Assembly (NCBI RefSeq): GCF_945859705.1
Contig: NC_079134.1
Location: 42,524,402-42,588,401 of the forward strand
DNA: 64,000 bases
Source of the DNA: Episyrphus balteatus
Taxonomy: Eukaryota > Arthropoda > Insecta > Diptera > Syrphidae
Direction: 5' to 3'
Shown here: positions 24,484 through 35,800 of the stretch, in pieces
Layout: every line of letters starts with the position of its first letter
How positions within the stretch are numbered: the stretch's first letter is position 1
Program-made: the position numbers and the translations under genes
The notes under the pieces: model-generated
Seen by the model: the letters and a program-made list of their open reading frames with translations, nothing else
Database searches by the model: none
What the model was told of the DNA's origin: nothing

Positions 24484-25667
24484 TAAGGGTGTCATTTCTC
24501 AAGTTGAGATTTCTCTCAACTCAAACATTCGCTCAAGTGATGTCATCATAGATAGCAATAATAGTTACTTGAGTAAAATAAAATCTTGAGTCGTCGTCGT
24601 TACTCGAGTTACAATTTTTCTCAACTCCAGGGGGGTCATTCCGTATCTCGATTATCGTCAGACGTTAACGTTTGGACGTAAGACTTGCTTCACGTAAAAT
24701 TGAAAACGTCACTCGTTGGACGATCACATTTTCGCTATAATTTTTTTGTTTCACGGAAGACGAAAATCGTCTAAACGTTCACGCAAAAACGTTGACGTTC
24801 GGACGATAGCTAAATAGCTGACGTTTTCCATACGTTTATACCTATTTAATGTTTTTTTTATTTTTTCAAGACTAACCAAATGTAATATTAGATTCGTGTT
24901 TGTTTATTTTAAAATACAAAAACCATCAAACGATGGTTAATTTTTGGGGTTACTCTAGAAAAAATTAAAATGACAAGTTTGTTCTAACAAACGTATGTAT
25001 GTCAGCATGAAATTTAAAGCAGTTTGAGGATTTCTGAAACCTTTCAAACTGTGTCAAGAAATAAACGTAGACGAAACGAATTTCGCTGAGTTACGTGAAG
25101 CAAATTGTGGACGATCACGTCCGCGATTAACGTTTTGACGATTATCGTTTTGAAAATTACGGAATGACCCCCCAGTTAGTTGAAAAATATCTCAAGCAAT
25201 CGCTGAAGTGAAAAAATAAGGCTGTCACTTGAGTAAAGAAAAATCTTGTTTTGAGGAAATTTGTTTTCTCAAACTCGAACATTTTTTGACTGATTTGAAT
25301 TAGCTGTCATCAAAAAAAAAACATTTTTTTTAATAATTCGCCATTGTTCATATCGTATTTGTCTTACATACTTGTCGAATTTGTCGTCCCACTCGTACAA
25401 CTCAAACAAATATTCACGATTTATTTATTTTATTATAAAATTAGTACAAATTAATTATTACATACAAAAAACAAACGCTCGCAATGACACTCGCGTTTTA
25501 ATGTCAACTAACTGAAAAAAAACTAAAGCGTTTTTTCCAGTAAAAAAGCCTCCTCAGACGTTCACTTGAGAAAAATTTGGACTCCAGTGATGACTATGAA
25601 TAAGGATTCGCTTGAGCGAATGCCTAAGATATTTCTCAACTTGAGTGACGACTATGAATTCCGCTCT
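24484..25667. mobile_element. Older palindromic element (CTCAAGTTGAGA type)
   Basis: The left end (GGTGTCATTTCTCAAGTTGA and ACATTCGCTCAAGTGATG) and the right end (GATTCGCTTGAGCGAATG and TTCTCAACTTGAGTGACG) are inverted relatives that bracket several CTCAAC/CTTGAG motifs. The interior was later invaded by the GGGGGTCATTCCGTA element at 24631. Exact outer ends are uncertain. Confidence 0.5.
24631..25172. mobile_element. MITE with GGGGGTCATTCCGTA ends and CAG duplication
   Basis: The termini are GGGGGTCATTCCGTA and TTACGGAATGACCCCC. Just outside lie CAG (24628-24630) and CAG (25173-25175). Inner text such as CGATTATCGTC and GACGATTATCG, ACGTTTGGACG and CGTTTTGACG also pairs. It is nested in the older palindrome at 24484-25667. 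A different element at 40284-40548 has the same kind of G-run end and the same CAG duplication. Confidence 0.75.
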
Positions 25668-26009
25668 AATTTTTTTTTTTTAATTTTTAAATAACTTTTG
25701 CTTATCAGACTTCAAGTATAATTATTTTTTTCATTTTGCTGATATATTCTGGTTTTCATGCTCATTTACGGGCCTTAAATTAAATTTTAAATGAAAATCA
25801 AATGAAAAATGTTGTTTTCTGTTTACATTTTTGGTGGATTTTTGCTGTAAAATGCTTTGACTTTAAAGAAGCCTTATATTGCCAAGTTAAAATTTAAAAG
25901 AGCCAAATCCGATAAATCGAAAATCAAAATTTTAAGGAGCGAGTTAAAAGTTCAAGGAGCCTGTTTAACGATAAATAGCCGGCTCTGGCAACATTGTAGC
26001 ATTCCCCAA

Positions 26010-26445
26010 AAATATGTGCACTTCCCTATGTTGTGCCCTCTTCCATACCTACCAGAGGAAATCAGCACACTTCAATTATCCTACCGGCTGCGCCAATGTT
26101 ATAACATTTAAAAATGTTATAGTTTGGAATTACGCAGGGATTTCGCAGTGATTAAATTTACACATCTATTCTCGTTAACGTGTTAAGTTAGACGCAACTT
26201 GTCGTGTCATTCCGATAGTCGCGAGCCCAACTTCCTCAGTGGATAATCGTCGGCACTTTAAAAGAGTCAGCACAATTCAATTATTGTCTTATTGCACTTT
26301 GATTGACTCAAAACAATATCCGAAAGATGATACCGAATGGACAATCAAAGTGAACGTTATAATTGAAGTGTGCTGAGTTCAACGCACGGCGATTTCCTCT
26401 GGTAGGTATGGACGAGGGCACAACACCTAAAATGTGATATACATA
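26010..26445. mobile_element. Foldback element in the dia upstream spacer
   Basis: The left arm carries GTTGTGCCCTC, CATACCTACCAGAGGAAATC and AGCACACTTCAATTAT in that order. The right arm carries ATAATTGAAGTGTGCT, GATTTCCTCTGGTAGGTATG and GAGGGCACAAC as complements. Near the centre AATTGAATTGTGCTGACTC repeats the theme. Target duplications were not resolved. Confidence 0.65.
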
Positions 26446-27524
26446 GATAGTAAATGTTTTGAAAACCAAAAATTTTGTTCAGTTTTCATTTTTATAGATG
26501 TTCTAAAACTTACACATTTTGAAAAGCAACTAGCTCAATGAAATTTATAACATAAGAATTACTTGTTTAAGTTTTGAGTTCTTGTGGGGGGTTCATGGCC
26601 CCGTGATCACCTCTCCTTGTATACGCCGTTGATAAATGATGACTATGGACGATGACGGTGTGCGCATTGCATGTTTCGCACCAGGAACGAAACGGAGCGC
26701 GGGAGATGATGGAAACAGGAAGAAGGGAAGGAAATAAAAAAAAAAAAACGATGTAATGTGTAGAAAATGGGGAAACGGGTTTTTGTTTACATTTGTAAAA
26801 ACGCCCCACGCCCATTCTTTTGTACAACAACGAAGATGAACAAATCAAATCAGAACTTTTTGTCAAAAAATTTGATCTCATCAAAAGATGATTCAATCGA
26901 TCTTGTTGTTATTGGTTAAGAATGATTATCACATAAAAATATCCATAAATGTAAATTTATATTAAACAAAAATATTATTACCTTGCCCCCGGTTTACGTC
27001 ATAGACGATTATAATACACAAGGTAAAATAATACTAAAACGGCGCAGCAATTTTTTTTTTTTTCTTTATTGTTTCAAAACCACTTGTTGATAGTTGAGGC
27101 GAGGTTTTATTTTTATTCTTCTTCCAATTGGATAAATGGTCAAACTTTAATTGAGGTTTTTCAATATATTTGAATTATATTTGTTTAGTTTTTCAATTAG
27201 TTATTTAATAAAACACAAAAGATTGTTGGAAAACTGTGTGGTGGAAATTTTTCTTAAATCCGTTTTTTTCTTTCGTAGACGTTTTTGCTAAATTTCTTTT
27301 CTCGTTTTTTTGTCTGTCTGACTTGTGTCTTGTGAATGATGCTTTTTTTCAATGTTTGACAAGAAATGTCACGGTGTCAAAAAATTGAACCACATGTATT
27401 CACAATAGTTGTTTTAGGGGGATAACACAGCAGAGCGGAATTTAAAAGTGATCGCACACCAGAAATGTATGAATTCAGAATTTTTTTTAATTAAGATTAT
27501 TTTTGAACGAAATTTTTTTTTTAT
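26446..27524. other. Divergent spacer, possible dia promoter region
   Basis: It lies between the upstream side of dia (minus) and DHX36 (plus). It includes a patch of higher GC near 26580-26720 but no identifiable core promoter or coding sequence. An open frame at 26567-26896 has no motif. Confidence 0.3.
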
Positions 27525-28402
27525 TTTAAACCTAGTACGCAGATCGGGAAAAATTTTATTTCTCATACAAATTTTTTCTTGGGACAAATTTTGTCTTGAA
27601 TATTTTTCCAAGCAGTACGCAGTTCACGCGCAAAATTTAAATATTTGGAGCAGCTGTAAAGAAAAAGTCTCCACTTAATTTTGCGCGGACAAATAATGTC
27701 CGAAGCATTAGTCTGCCGGCAAAAATTCTGACAAGGAAAAATAAAACAACGACGAAAAAATTGAAAAAATTCAAACAAAATTAAGGCGGACTCTTTAATA
27801 AAATACTTTGAAAATGAAGACGAAGCAAATACAACTCAGAATCAAATCAAAAACAAAAAAAAAAAAATTTAATTTGAAAGAAGAAAAAAACTATTGATAG
27901 AAATTACTTAGGGTAAACTTCCCTATTGTTGCCACTCCCAATCACATGGGAGTTTAAAAACCATTTACAGCTACTATTTTTATTTTTTGTTTAAAAATTC
28001 ACTCTTCCCGCCTTTGTTTTGGCATATTCTTAGCGAACGAGATATTGATAATTACAAAAAAAGTATTAATAATAGTTGTATGCTATACGGAAAAAAATGC
28101 GAACTAAAGTTGGTGCGACATTCGCTTAAGTTGCCAATAATGATTGGGCAGTTTACCCTAGGTAATTTCTCCAACTTTTCTCAGGATTGAAAAATGTTTT
28201 GTAGAGATTAAGGCTATTATTTATAAACGTTGTTTAACTTTAAACGACTGCTTAAATTTTGAAAATTTGCTCAAAAACCTTGTTTGTTGGTGTCTAATAC
28301 CTGCCAAACTTGTGTCTAGGTTTTTGAAAAAAGTTAAATATCCCTGTAAAATTGTAGAGATAAAATTAGTTTTTTTCCCGATCTGCGTACTAGGCTTTAA
28401 AG
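27525..28402. mobile_element. Element of the AGTACGCAGATC family (long copy)
   Basis: The ends are TTTAAACCTAGTACGCAGAT and, inverted, ATCTGCGTACTAGGCTTTAA. Shorter relatives with the same ends lie at 34985-35123 and 59080-59315, and a solo end at 28959-28978. The interior is not conserved between copies and holds a nested small MITE (27901-28173). Confidence 0.65.
27901..28173. mobile_element. Small nested MITE (AAATTACTTAGGGTAAACT ends)
   Basis: GAAATTACTTAGGGTAAACT on the left mirrors AGTTTACCCTAGGTAATTTC on the right, and CCAATCACATGG mirrors AATAATGATTGGG further inside. The copy lies within the 27525-28402 element. Confidence 0.6.
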
Positions 28403-28975
28403 TTCACGTAACCTACACTCCAAAGCGTTTCTTTGAAATTCTTTTTATTTTGATGGGGTCAAATAGATTTTATAGCCATTCAAGCATTTTATAGCCAGTG
28501 ATAAAAGTTTTAGAGCAGGGGCTGATCTTTTAAGTGGATCTACTAACATCCCGTTTGTTAGTGTCTGAAATTTTGTTTCCGTTTTTTCTGGACTTTTTTC
28601 TGGTGCTAAATTGTGACAAATGCAAAATGGAGAGGTGGAAACAAAAATTGTATGCTATATTCGGCTGAAATTCATGAATACAAATCTTAACAATAAAGCA
28701 AAATTCAATAAAATCCAAAGTAAAGTCTATAGACGCAATTGAAGTGAAACAGAAAATTTAAAGTCTCCAAATCAAAAGCAAACATGTAGACAAAAAATAC
28801 CATTGGACATTATAGCAAAATAAAAATAATAAAAATACAAATAAAAACATTCAAGAAAAAGCATCAAAAAATAAGTTTTAAAGAAAAACCAAAGCATATT
28901 TAATTTTGTTCAAGATTTCGTAATCGAATCTTTGTATAGTAAATTTCTTTTCTCTTTAGCTGCGTACTAGGCTTT

Positions 28976-29284
28976 AGGCATAACTTCATCGGCCACTTTT
29001 TGCGAAAAGTGAAAATTTTCAAACTCATTTTGTGACATTTTTTTTTCCTATCGCAAAATTTAAAAAAATGATGAAGAAAGCTTATTTTTTGGTTTCAAAA
29101 GCATTTTTTGTTGGTTTTTCCAAAAACAAATCCCGCTAAAAAGAAAAAAAAAATTTCCGTACTTTTGTAAATTTCCTACTTTTTGCAAAAATTGTCAATT
29201 ATAAATTTTTGCATCATTATGAATGAGTTTGAAAATTTTCACTTCTGACTTTTTGCAAAAAGTGGCCATTGTAGTTATACCTTA
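28976..29284. mobile_element. Foldback MITE with TTTTGCAAAAAGTGGCC arms
   Basis: GGCCACTTTTTGCGAAAAGT followed by GAAAATTTTCAAACTCATT on the left is mirrored by AATGAGTTTGAAAATTTTC and GACTTTTTGCAAAAAGTGGC on the right. Outer bases GGCATAACTTC and AGTTATACCTTA also pair. It directly abuts a solo end of the AGTACGCAG family at 28959-28978. Confidence 0.65.
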
Positions 29285-29888
29285 AGAAATAAGTATAATT
29301 TTGATTAATTTTAATTTTTTGAGATAAAAATGGATTTAAATTCATTCAAAAATTGTATCGCGAGTGAGAAAAGTTATAGAACGGGGGCACAGAGTCCCCT
29401 TATAAACAAAGAGCATGCAAAAAGTATAAAGTCGATTGGATTTCCCGTTCGTTTGTTATAAGCGTAGGTACAACGAGCATTTACATTTGAAATACTTAAA
29501 TAATAATTTTGACTGCTTATTTCATTTAGTCACGTTTGCGCGGTTTCATAAATAAATAAATAAATACCCCCAATATCTGAAAAATAACCTCATTTCAGCT
29601 ATAGTCAAAACAGGTTATAAATCCGACAAATGAAAACATGCTTTAAAAAAAATACGCATTTCAAAATCTCTATTGTGAACTAAAAACTCTTGCATTTCCT
29701 ATAAACTGACCTATTCACAATAAAACTTTTTTTTTTGGCACATTTTTGACGAATGACGTGCAAAAAGCAAACACGAAACAAAACAAATTCCAGATACCTA
29801 CAAAAAACTATTTTGAAAGGTCTTTCTTTTGCAAATCAAGAAATTTTATTTTATTTAAAACAAAAATAAAAATATAAATTAAAACAAA
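29285..29888. other. Upstream region of the DHX36-like gene
   Basis: It presumably holds the promoter and 5' UTR of the helicase. No TATA box at a convincing distance or other element is recognised. A short ATAAATAAATAAATA run lies at about 29549. Confidence 0.3.
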
Positions 29889-32800
29889 ATGCATTCAAAT
29901 AGAGGAAACCGACCTCGTCCTCCACCAGGACTTAAAGGTCGTGACATTGGTTTATTTTATAAAAATTTAAATAAAAACAAACAAAGTCGTGAACGTGAAG
30001 AAAGACGAACTGAACCTGTAAGTTATTCTAATATTCTACAATTTCAATATAATTTTAAGAATATTCTTTAAATTAAAAAAAAAGGGTCCCAGTGTAACAC
30101 TGCCTGAATGCACCCTCTCAGAAATCGACAAATTATTACAAAAATATGAAAGCGAATCCGATGTTACTGAAGTTTGTAAAGAATTTGAGAATCGTTTTCA
30201 TGATTTGCTTGGAAAAAACTTCCACGAATTTGTCAGTAGTAAAAGTAATTCAGAAGATTTGAAAATAGCTGACAATCCCGCTTTTAATGAAAAAGTTAAA
30301 TTAGAATTTGAGCAACAAAAAAGCCATGAAGTCTATCAAAAACGTTTGCATGCTAGAAAATCGCTGCCTGCAACTCAGCAAGAAGATGTCATTCTCAATG
30401 CCATCAATAATAATCAGATTGTTCTGATAGTGGGAAGTACAGGTTGCGGAAAGACAACTCAAATTCCTCAATTTATTCTGGATCATTTCATTGAGACTAG
30501 CAGAGGTTCTAGATGTCAGATTGTATGCACTCAGCCAAGAAGAATATCGGCTATAACAGTCGCTGAAAGAGTGGCTTATGAAAGAAATGAAAATCTTGGA
30601 AAATCTGTGGGTTATTCTATAAGACTTCAAGGGTAAATATTATATCTTAGTTACTGTATTTTTGTATTGTATAAGATTTATTGTTTCAAGTTTTCCTTCT
30701 TCCTACTCTTCTCAACTTTATTTCGCCTTTTCGCTTCTCACTTCCTCTAAACCCCTTATCCACTCCTGCCCTCTCCCTGCTTTGTCCATTATTTCACTCA
30801 ATTTTTTCCTATTGACTTTCCTCCATCTCCGGCTATCCTGCAACTTTCTAATGTATGTTCCCATGTCTCTACTTCACTATCACAAACCAGAGATACCCAA
30901 ATATAATTCGACATCAAATGTACCAAAAAAATCTGTTAATATTCAAGTAATTCAAAAACGTGAGCCAGTGAAATTTTGAGTTTGGACAAAAAAATCCTTT
31001 AGTAAAATAGAGTTTGATTCAAGCTCTATTTTCATTGCCGATCAGTTTTTTTTATATCGACTATAAATTGCTGAACACAAACATTTAATTTTTGTAAACT
31101 AAAACTACTCAATTTAAATGCATAGTTGGAAAGAAAAAACATATTTATTGAAATATAAAGCAAGAGAAAACAGATATTATCTAAATAGGAGCAGTATCTG
31201 GATTTATTTTAAGGAACGTAAAATGCACATAACAGTTTTTTTTTTGTTTTAATTAGCGAGTATTTAATTCTAAATAAGTTTTTGTATAGATTTTTTTTTC
31301 TTAAATACATAAATGGTTTCCGTTACCAGCACCACTCTTTGAATTAAATTAATAAAGTTTTTTTTTTAATGACAACGAAATAGGACTAATCTGGTGCCGC
31401 CACCATTTTTTCATTTAATTTTATTTGTTTTTTTGACAACATTACTTCGAAAAATAAATAAACTATAATACGTTTTTCTGATATTGGATTCAATGATTTG
31501 TTGCTTAAGCACTTCGGAAGTTAATTTTACTTAACTTTGGATGTTGATGATGCAATATTTTTTGTCATTTTACATATCAATGTGTACAGCGCTGGGAAGT
31601 GTTGAATGAAAAAGCATACTGATGTCAAGTACGCCGCAAAATTTGGTACCGTCAACGATCCTGTGGCTACTGTATCTGGAGTTTTTGTTTTTAAACAAAT
31701 GTGTCGTCCATGTCGTCTTTTTTGGTAATGGATACAAAGATATGTGTGTTCGATCTGTTTAAAGAAAATCATAGAAAAATTAGCTGTTTCTCGAATTAAA
31801 TTTGAGTATGTACCTTGTTTTCGTTTTCGTTTTCAAAACCAAAACCATTCTGGAAATATTTCACACACAATACAATTTTGCCACCAACTTCAGTTGTGTA
31901 ATTGAAAACATGAAAACAAACATAGGCTTCATAGATTTCTTGAAGAATACCAAAAGGAACTTGAGGACCATCTTCAGTGGTAGCCACTACTTTATGTGGT
32001 TTAGGTATGTTAACAATATTAACAAGCCCTTGTTGTACGGCCAACTCAAATATGGAATTGCCAATGACACCGTGAATCCAGTTTGCTCCAAGTTCAACCC
32101 AAAAAATAAAACGAAATCACTTTGTTCTTGCTTTTCACATTTATTCACAGACACGGTTCAAATTTCAAAAACAATTTTAGGAAAATGGGTTTTGGGGGGT
32201 AAAACGTACGAAAGTTTCCCATCTCCTTTGTGTATCTCTGTCACAAACTCTACACGCTCTCTCCTCTGCTCGTCTCCAGTAGGTAACATCTTTCTCTCGT
32301 CTCATTCCCTAGCAGCGTTGTGTCTGTAAAATAAATATAAGGGGCTATTTTCGGTTACATTTCAACATTTTTAGGGCCATTTCATTTTTCATATAAAAAA
32401 CTTAAAAAACATACCAAGTTTTAAGTTATACCTATTTTGTTTATGTAATTATTGTGTTTTTACAATTTAATACGAAGAAAAAAAGGGGATTCCGAATTAA
32501 ATTTAGTGGATTTCTCGATGGTTTTTTGCCAAGATGACTTCTGTTCAAATTAAGCAAACAAATCTTCTTAATTTTTGGAATGCGCAAATTTAAAAGAAAA
32601 TCACATAATTTAAGCGGGAAATCATCTTGTTTATATGTGGAAGCATTTTAATTGAAAACAAAACTGTCGGCCACTTGGTATCGAACCTTCAACTGTCGGG
32701 TCACCAGGCGAGTGCCTTACCATCAGCCTATCTCACTTTTAGAAATAAGTATGATAAACTACATCTAAAGCTAAAATTGCAAATTTTAATTTTTTGTCGG

Positions 32801-35800
32801 TTTTTTTGAGATGAAAATTCACATTGCCCTTAAATTTTACAGATTAAATTTAATTTAAGCAGATTTCCCTTATTTTAAGCGGGAATCGTAAAATAATTTA
32901 CCTGCATATGTGTTCAAACTGAACATATAAATACTATACACACAAGTAGGTAATCAATAGCTTCGGGTTGCATTCCTCTCTCCCTTTTCAACGTTAATAA
33001 GAAAAGATTTAGGGTCCATATTTTCCATTGCCAAAGGTCGGCAAATAAGTTCCAAAGCACAGTAGTAGGTTTCTTAGAGCTCGCTTGGCAGTAGGCAGTA
33101 AAGGCACGGTAGGACCCGATTCTAAAAAAAAAACCATGGTTGTTTCCGTCAACCTATTGCGATTTGACTGAAAACAACACATAAAATTATTCGGTTCTCA
33201 TCATTCCTGTCCGTGTCGGCGGGTAAAGAGTTTTTCGGGACACCAGTTTTAGTTACTAGAAGGTCTGCCGGAATTTAGATGTCTGGTCTGGCGGCCAACG
33301 TCTGGTGACGATGCTTGTGTTCCTTCGAGACAGCCTTTTCCAAACATTCCTTCTTTCTCATACGATTCAAAAACGGTACTGAGACACCGCCCATGGATTT
33401 CAAAGCGAGCATACTTGGCGTTTTAGTGGGTGTAGAAGAGGCAAATGCATTAACGACCTGCAATATTCGAGCTATTTCCGAAACTATTGGGGATCTACCA
33501 TGGTTGTGCTCAGACGCCATGATCACAACAATTTCCTAAGAAATAGCCATTCCCTGAATTTTTCCAGAATTGCACTTTTCGCATCGCCAGGTTTTTGTTA
33601 AGGTCGTCAGCTTTACATCTTTTATAAATAACTAAACCCCTCGTAATGGAGTTGAGGAATTTAGCAAAATAATTTTTATTATAAAAAAGGAACCATGTCC
33701 GTCCATTGTCCAACATGAAATATTTCCAACATGAAATATCTTTTTTTTTCATGAAGATAAAAAAACCAGGGACTTCTAAACTAAACCCGAAAATTGTTTC
33801 ATAATTTAATATATTAAATCTTTTTTTATTTACCTTTCTATACTGACTTTGGATTTTATTAAAGGTTTTTTCTCTATAGGTTGAATATTTTAAGGTCCTA
33901 AAAATTAATGCTTTCGTTTTATATCAAATAGTATAAAAAAAAATTCTGGAGAATAGAGCTATTGATTTGTGAAACATTTATTTCAAAAGTGCCTTTAGCA
34001 CTTGAGAAAAAGCTTTTCAAAGTTCAAAATAATGCACAAATTTTAAATGGACTTGACCCATTATTATTCTGAACTCCTCAAATATCCTCCTTCCAATCCC
34101 ATATCGTCGGTCTCATGAGAAAACCTCGTAACTCCACTTTTTTTCAAAAATTACTTTTGAATGCCATTCTTTAGAAAATATGTCAGCGGAGCAACCCAGA
34201 AAATTTGGGGTCATTCCGAAAACTTTAAATAGACTTAAATTCAAATTTTGCACAGCGCGTTTCTTCCCAACTACTCTGTTGTTTGTTTACTCTTTCGTCT
34301 CTCCTGTAAAATTTTGATTTTGGGAGTTACGAGGTTTTCTCATGAGACCGACGATATGCCTGTGAGAAAATTCTTCTTTCCCTCACTTTCACCCCTCCCC
34401 ATTTCCAAGTTCTTTTATATTCGCCTTTAACAAGTTAAACAGAACGGAACTCATCGGGATTCCCTGGCGTACTCCTTTTCCCGTCCAAAATTTTTCCCCA
34501 TCATTATTTCTTATTTATGGTTAACTCATTTTATTTTATGTTTTTTCTAGCGTGTATCCTCGTCCAAATGCATCTATATTATATTGCACAACTGGAACTC
34601 TATTACGTCGCATGGAAACTGATCCGTTACTCTTTGAGCTGACCCATATAATTCTCGATGAAATCCATGAGAGAAGTGTTGAAACTGATATGCTCATGGG
34701 ACTTTTAAAGAAGATTCTTCCCTACAGAAAAGAAATCAAAGTTGTTCTTATGAGCGCAACGGTTTCGCAGAGTGATTTCCAACGATATTTCGATGGCTGT
34801 TGTACTATAGAAATAGAAGGTACACTTTTTGATGTTGAAGATAGATATCTAGAAGATGTTCTTCAAGAGACTGGTTTTAGACATTTCGAAGCACAAAGAA
34901 AACAAACTCGTCATGGAAGGTTCTCAAAAAAGGTAAATATTAAAAAAGAAAAAGTAAATAAAGAACAAAATGATCTGCTCTGCGTTTTAAGCCTAGTACC
35001 TACGCAAATCGAACTAAATTTTAGATTCCATACAAATTATCGAAAAATCAGCTAAATTTGTTCGATAACTTATATTGGAGCTACAATTTAGCGCGATCTG
35101 CCATCTGCATACTAGGCTTTAGGCCACGCACCTTTTACCAAGATTAAGTCATAATTTCGTGTTCCTTATCAGGTATTAAAAGTATTCAATAACCTACGAT
35201 CCCTTCCACATAATCGTCGACATACTACTTACTTCTATGTATATGTTCCACTTTGGAATTTTCTTTCTTTTTCTTAAAGCCTCAAAGTCATTTCTTTTTA
35301 ATTATATTCGCTTGGTTTATTTAATTTTCTTCTTTTGTTCCATATGATCAAATAGTTTTCTGTTTTGTTTGCAGTCTTTATATTTTAACTGGGAGGTAGA
35401 TCAAGTTAAATTTTACTTATAATTACTTTTTATTACAGGCCATGCACAGCTACTCTAAACATCCTCTTTAAGTAACTTCTTGACCAGTAACACATGGTTG
35501 ACAAAGTCGTACAAATCTACGTTGTATTTTTTCGTAACAATTTTTGTTACATATTGACGTAAACTGGGAACTTTTTCACAACTTACAAAATCAGTTACAT
35601 CAGCTACATCAAGAACTTTAAAAATTAATACCGTCATACCATCCGTGGGTTCGTTCTGTACACCGAGCTAGAGACTTAACTAATGGATGGATTTCTTTCA
35701 TAATTTTTTTCCCCAAATAAAAAGTTTCTTTTTTTTTATATCTCCCATACACAATTATCGAGTTATTGAAATTTTTTCGAAACCGGCTCAAACCGTTTTT

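Noticed and set aside
32669..32740. Functional tRNA gene
   Set aside because: The A and B boxes are tRNA-like, but the acceptor and T stems do not pair.
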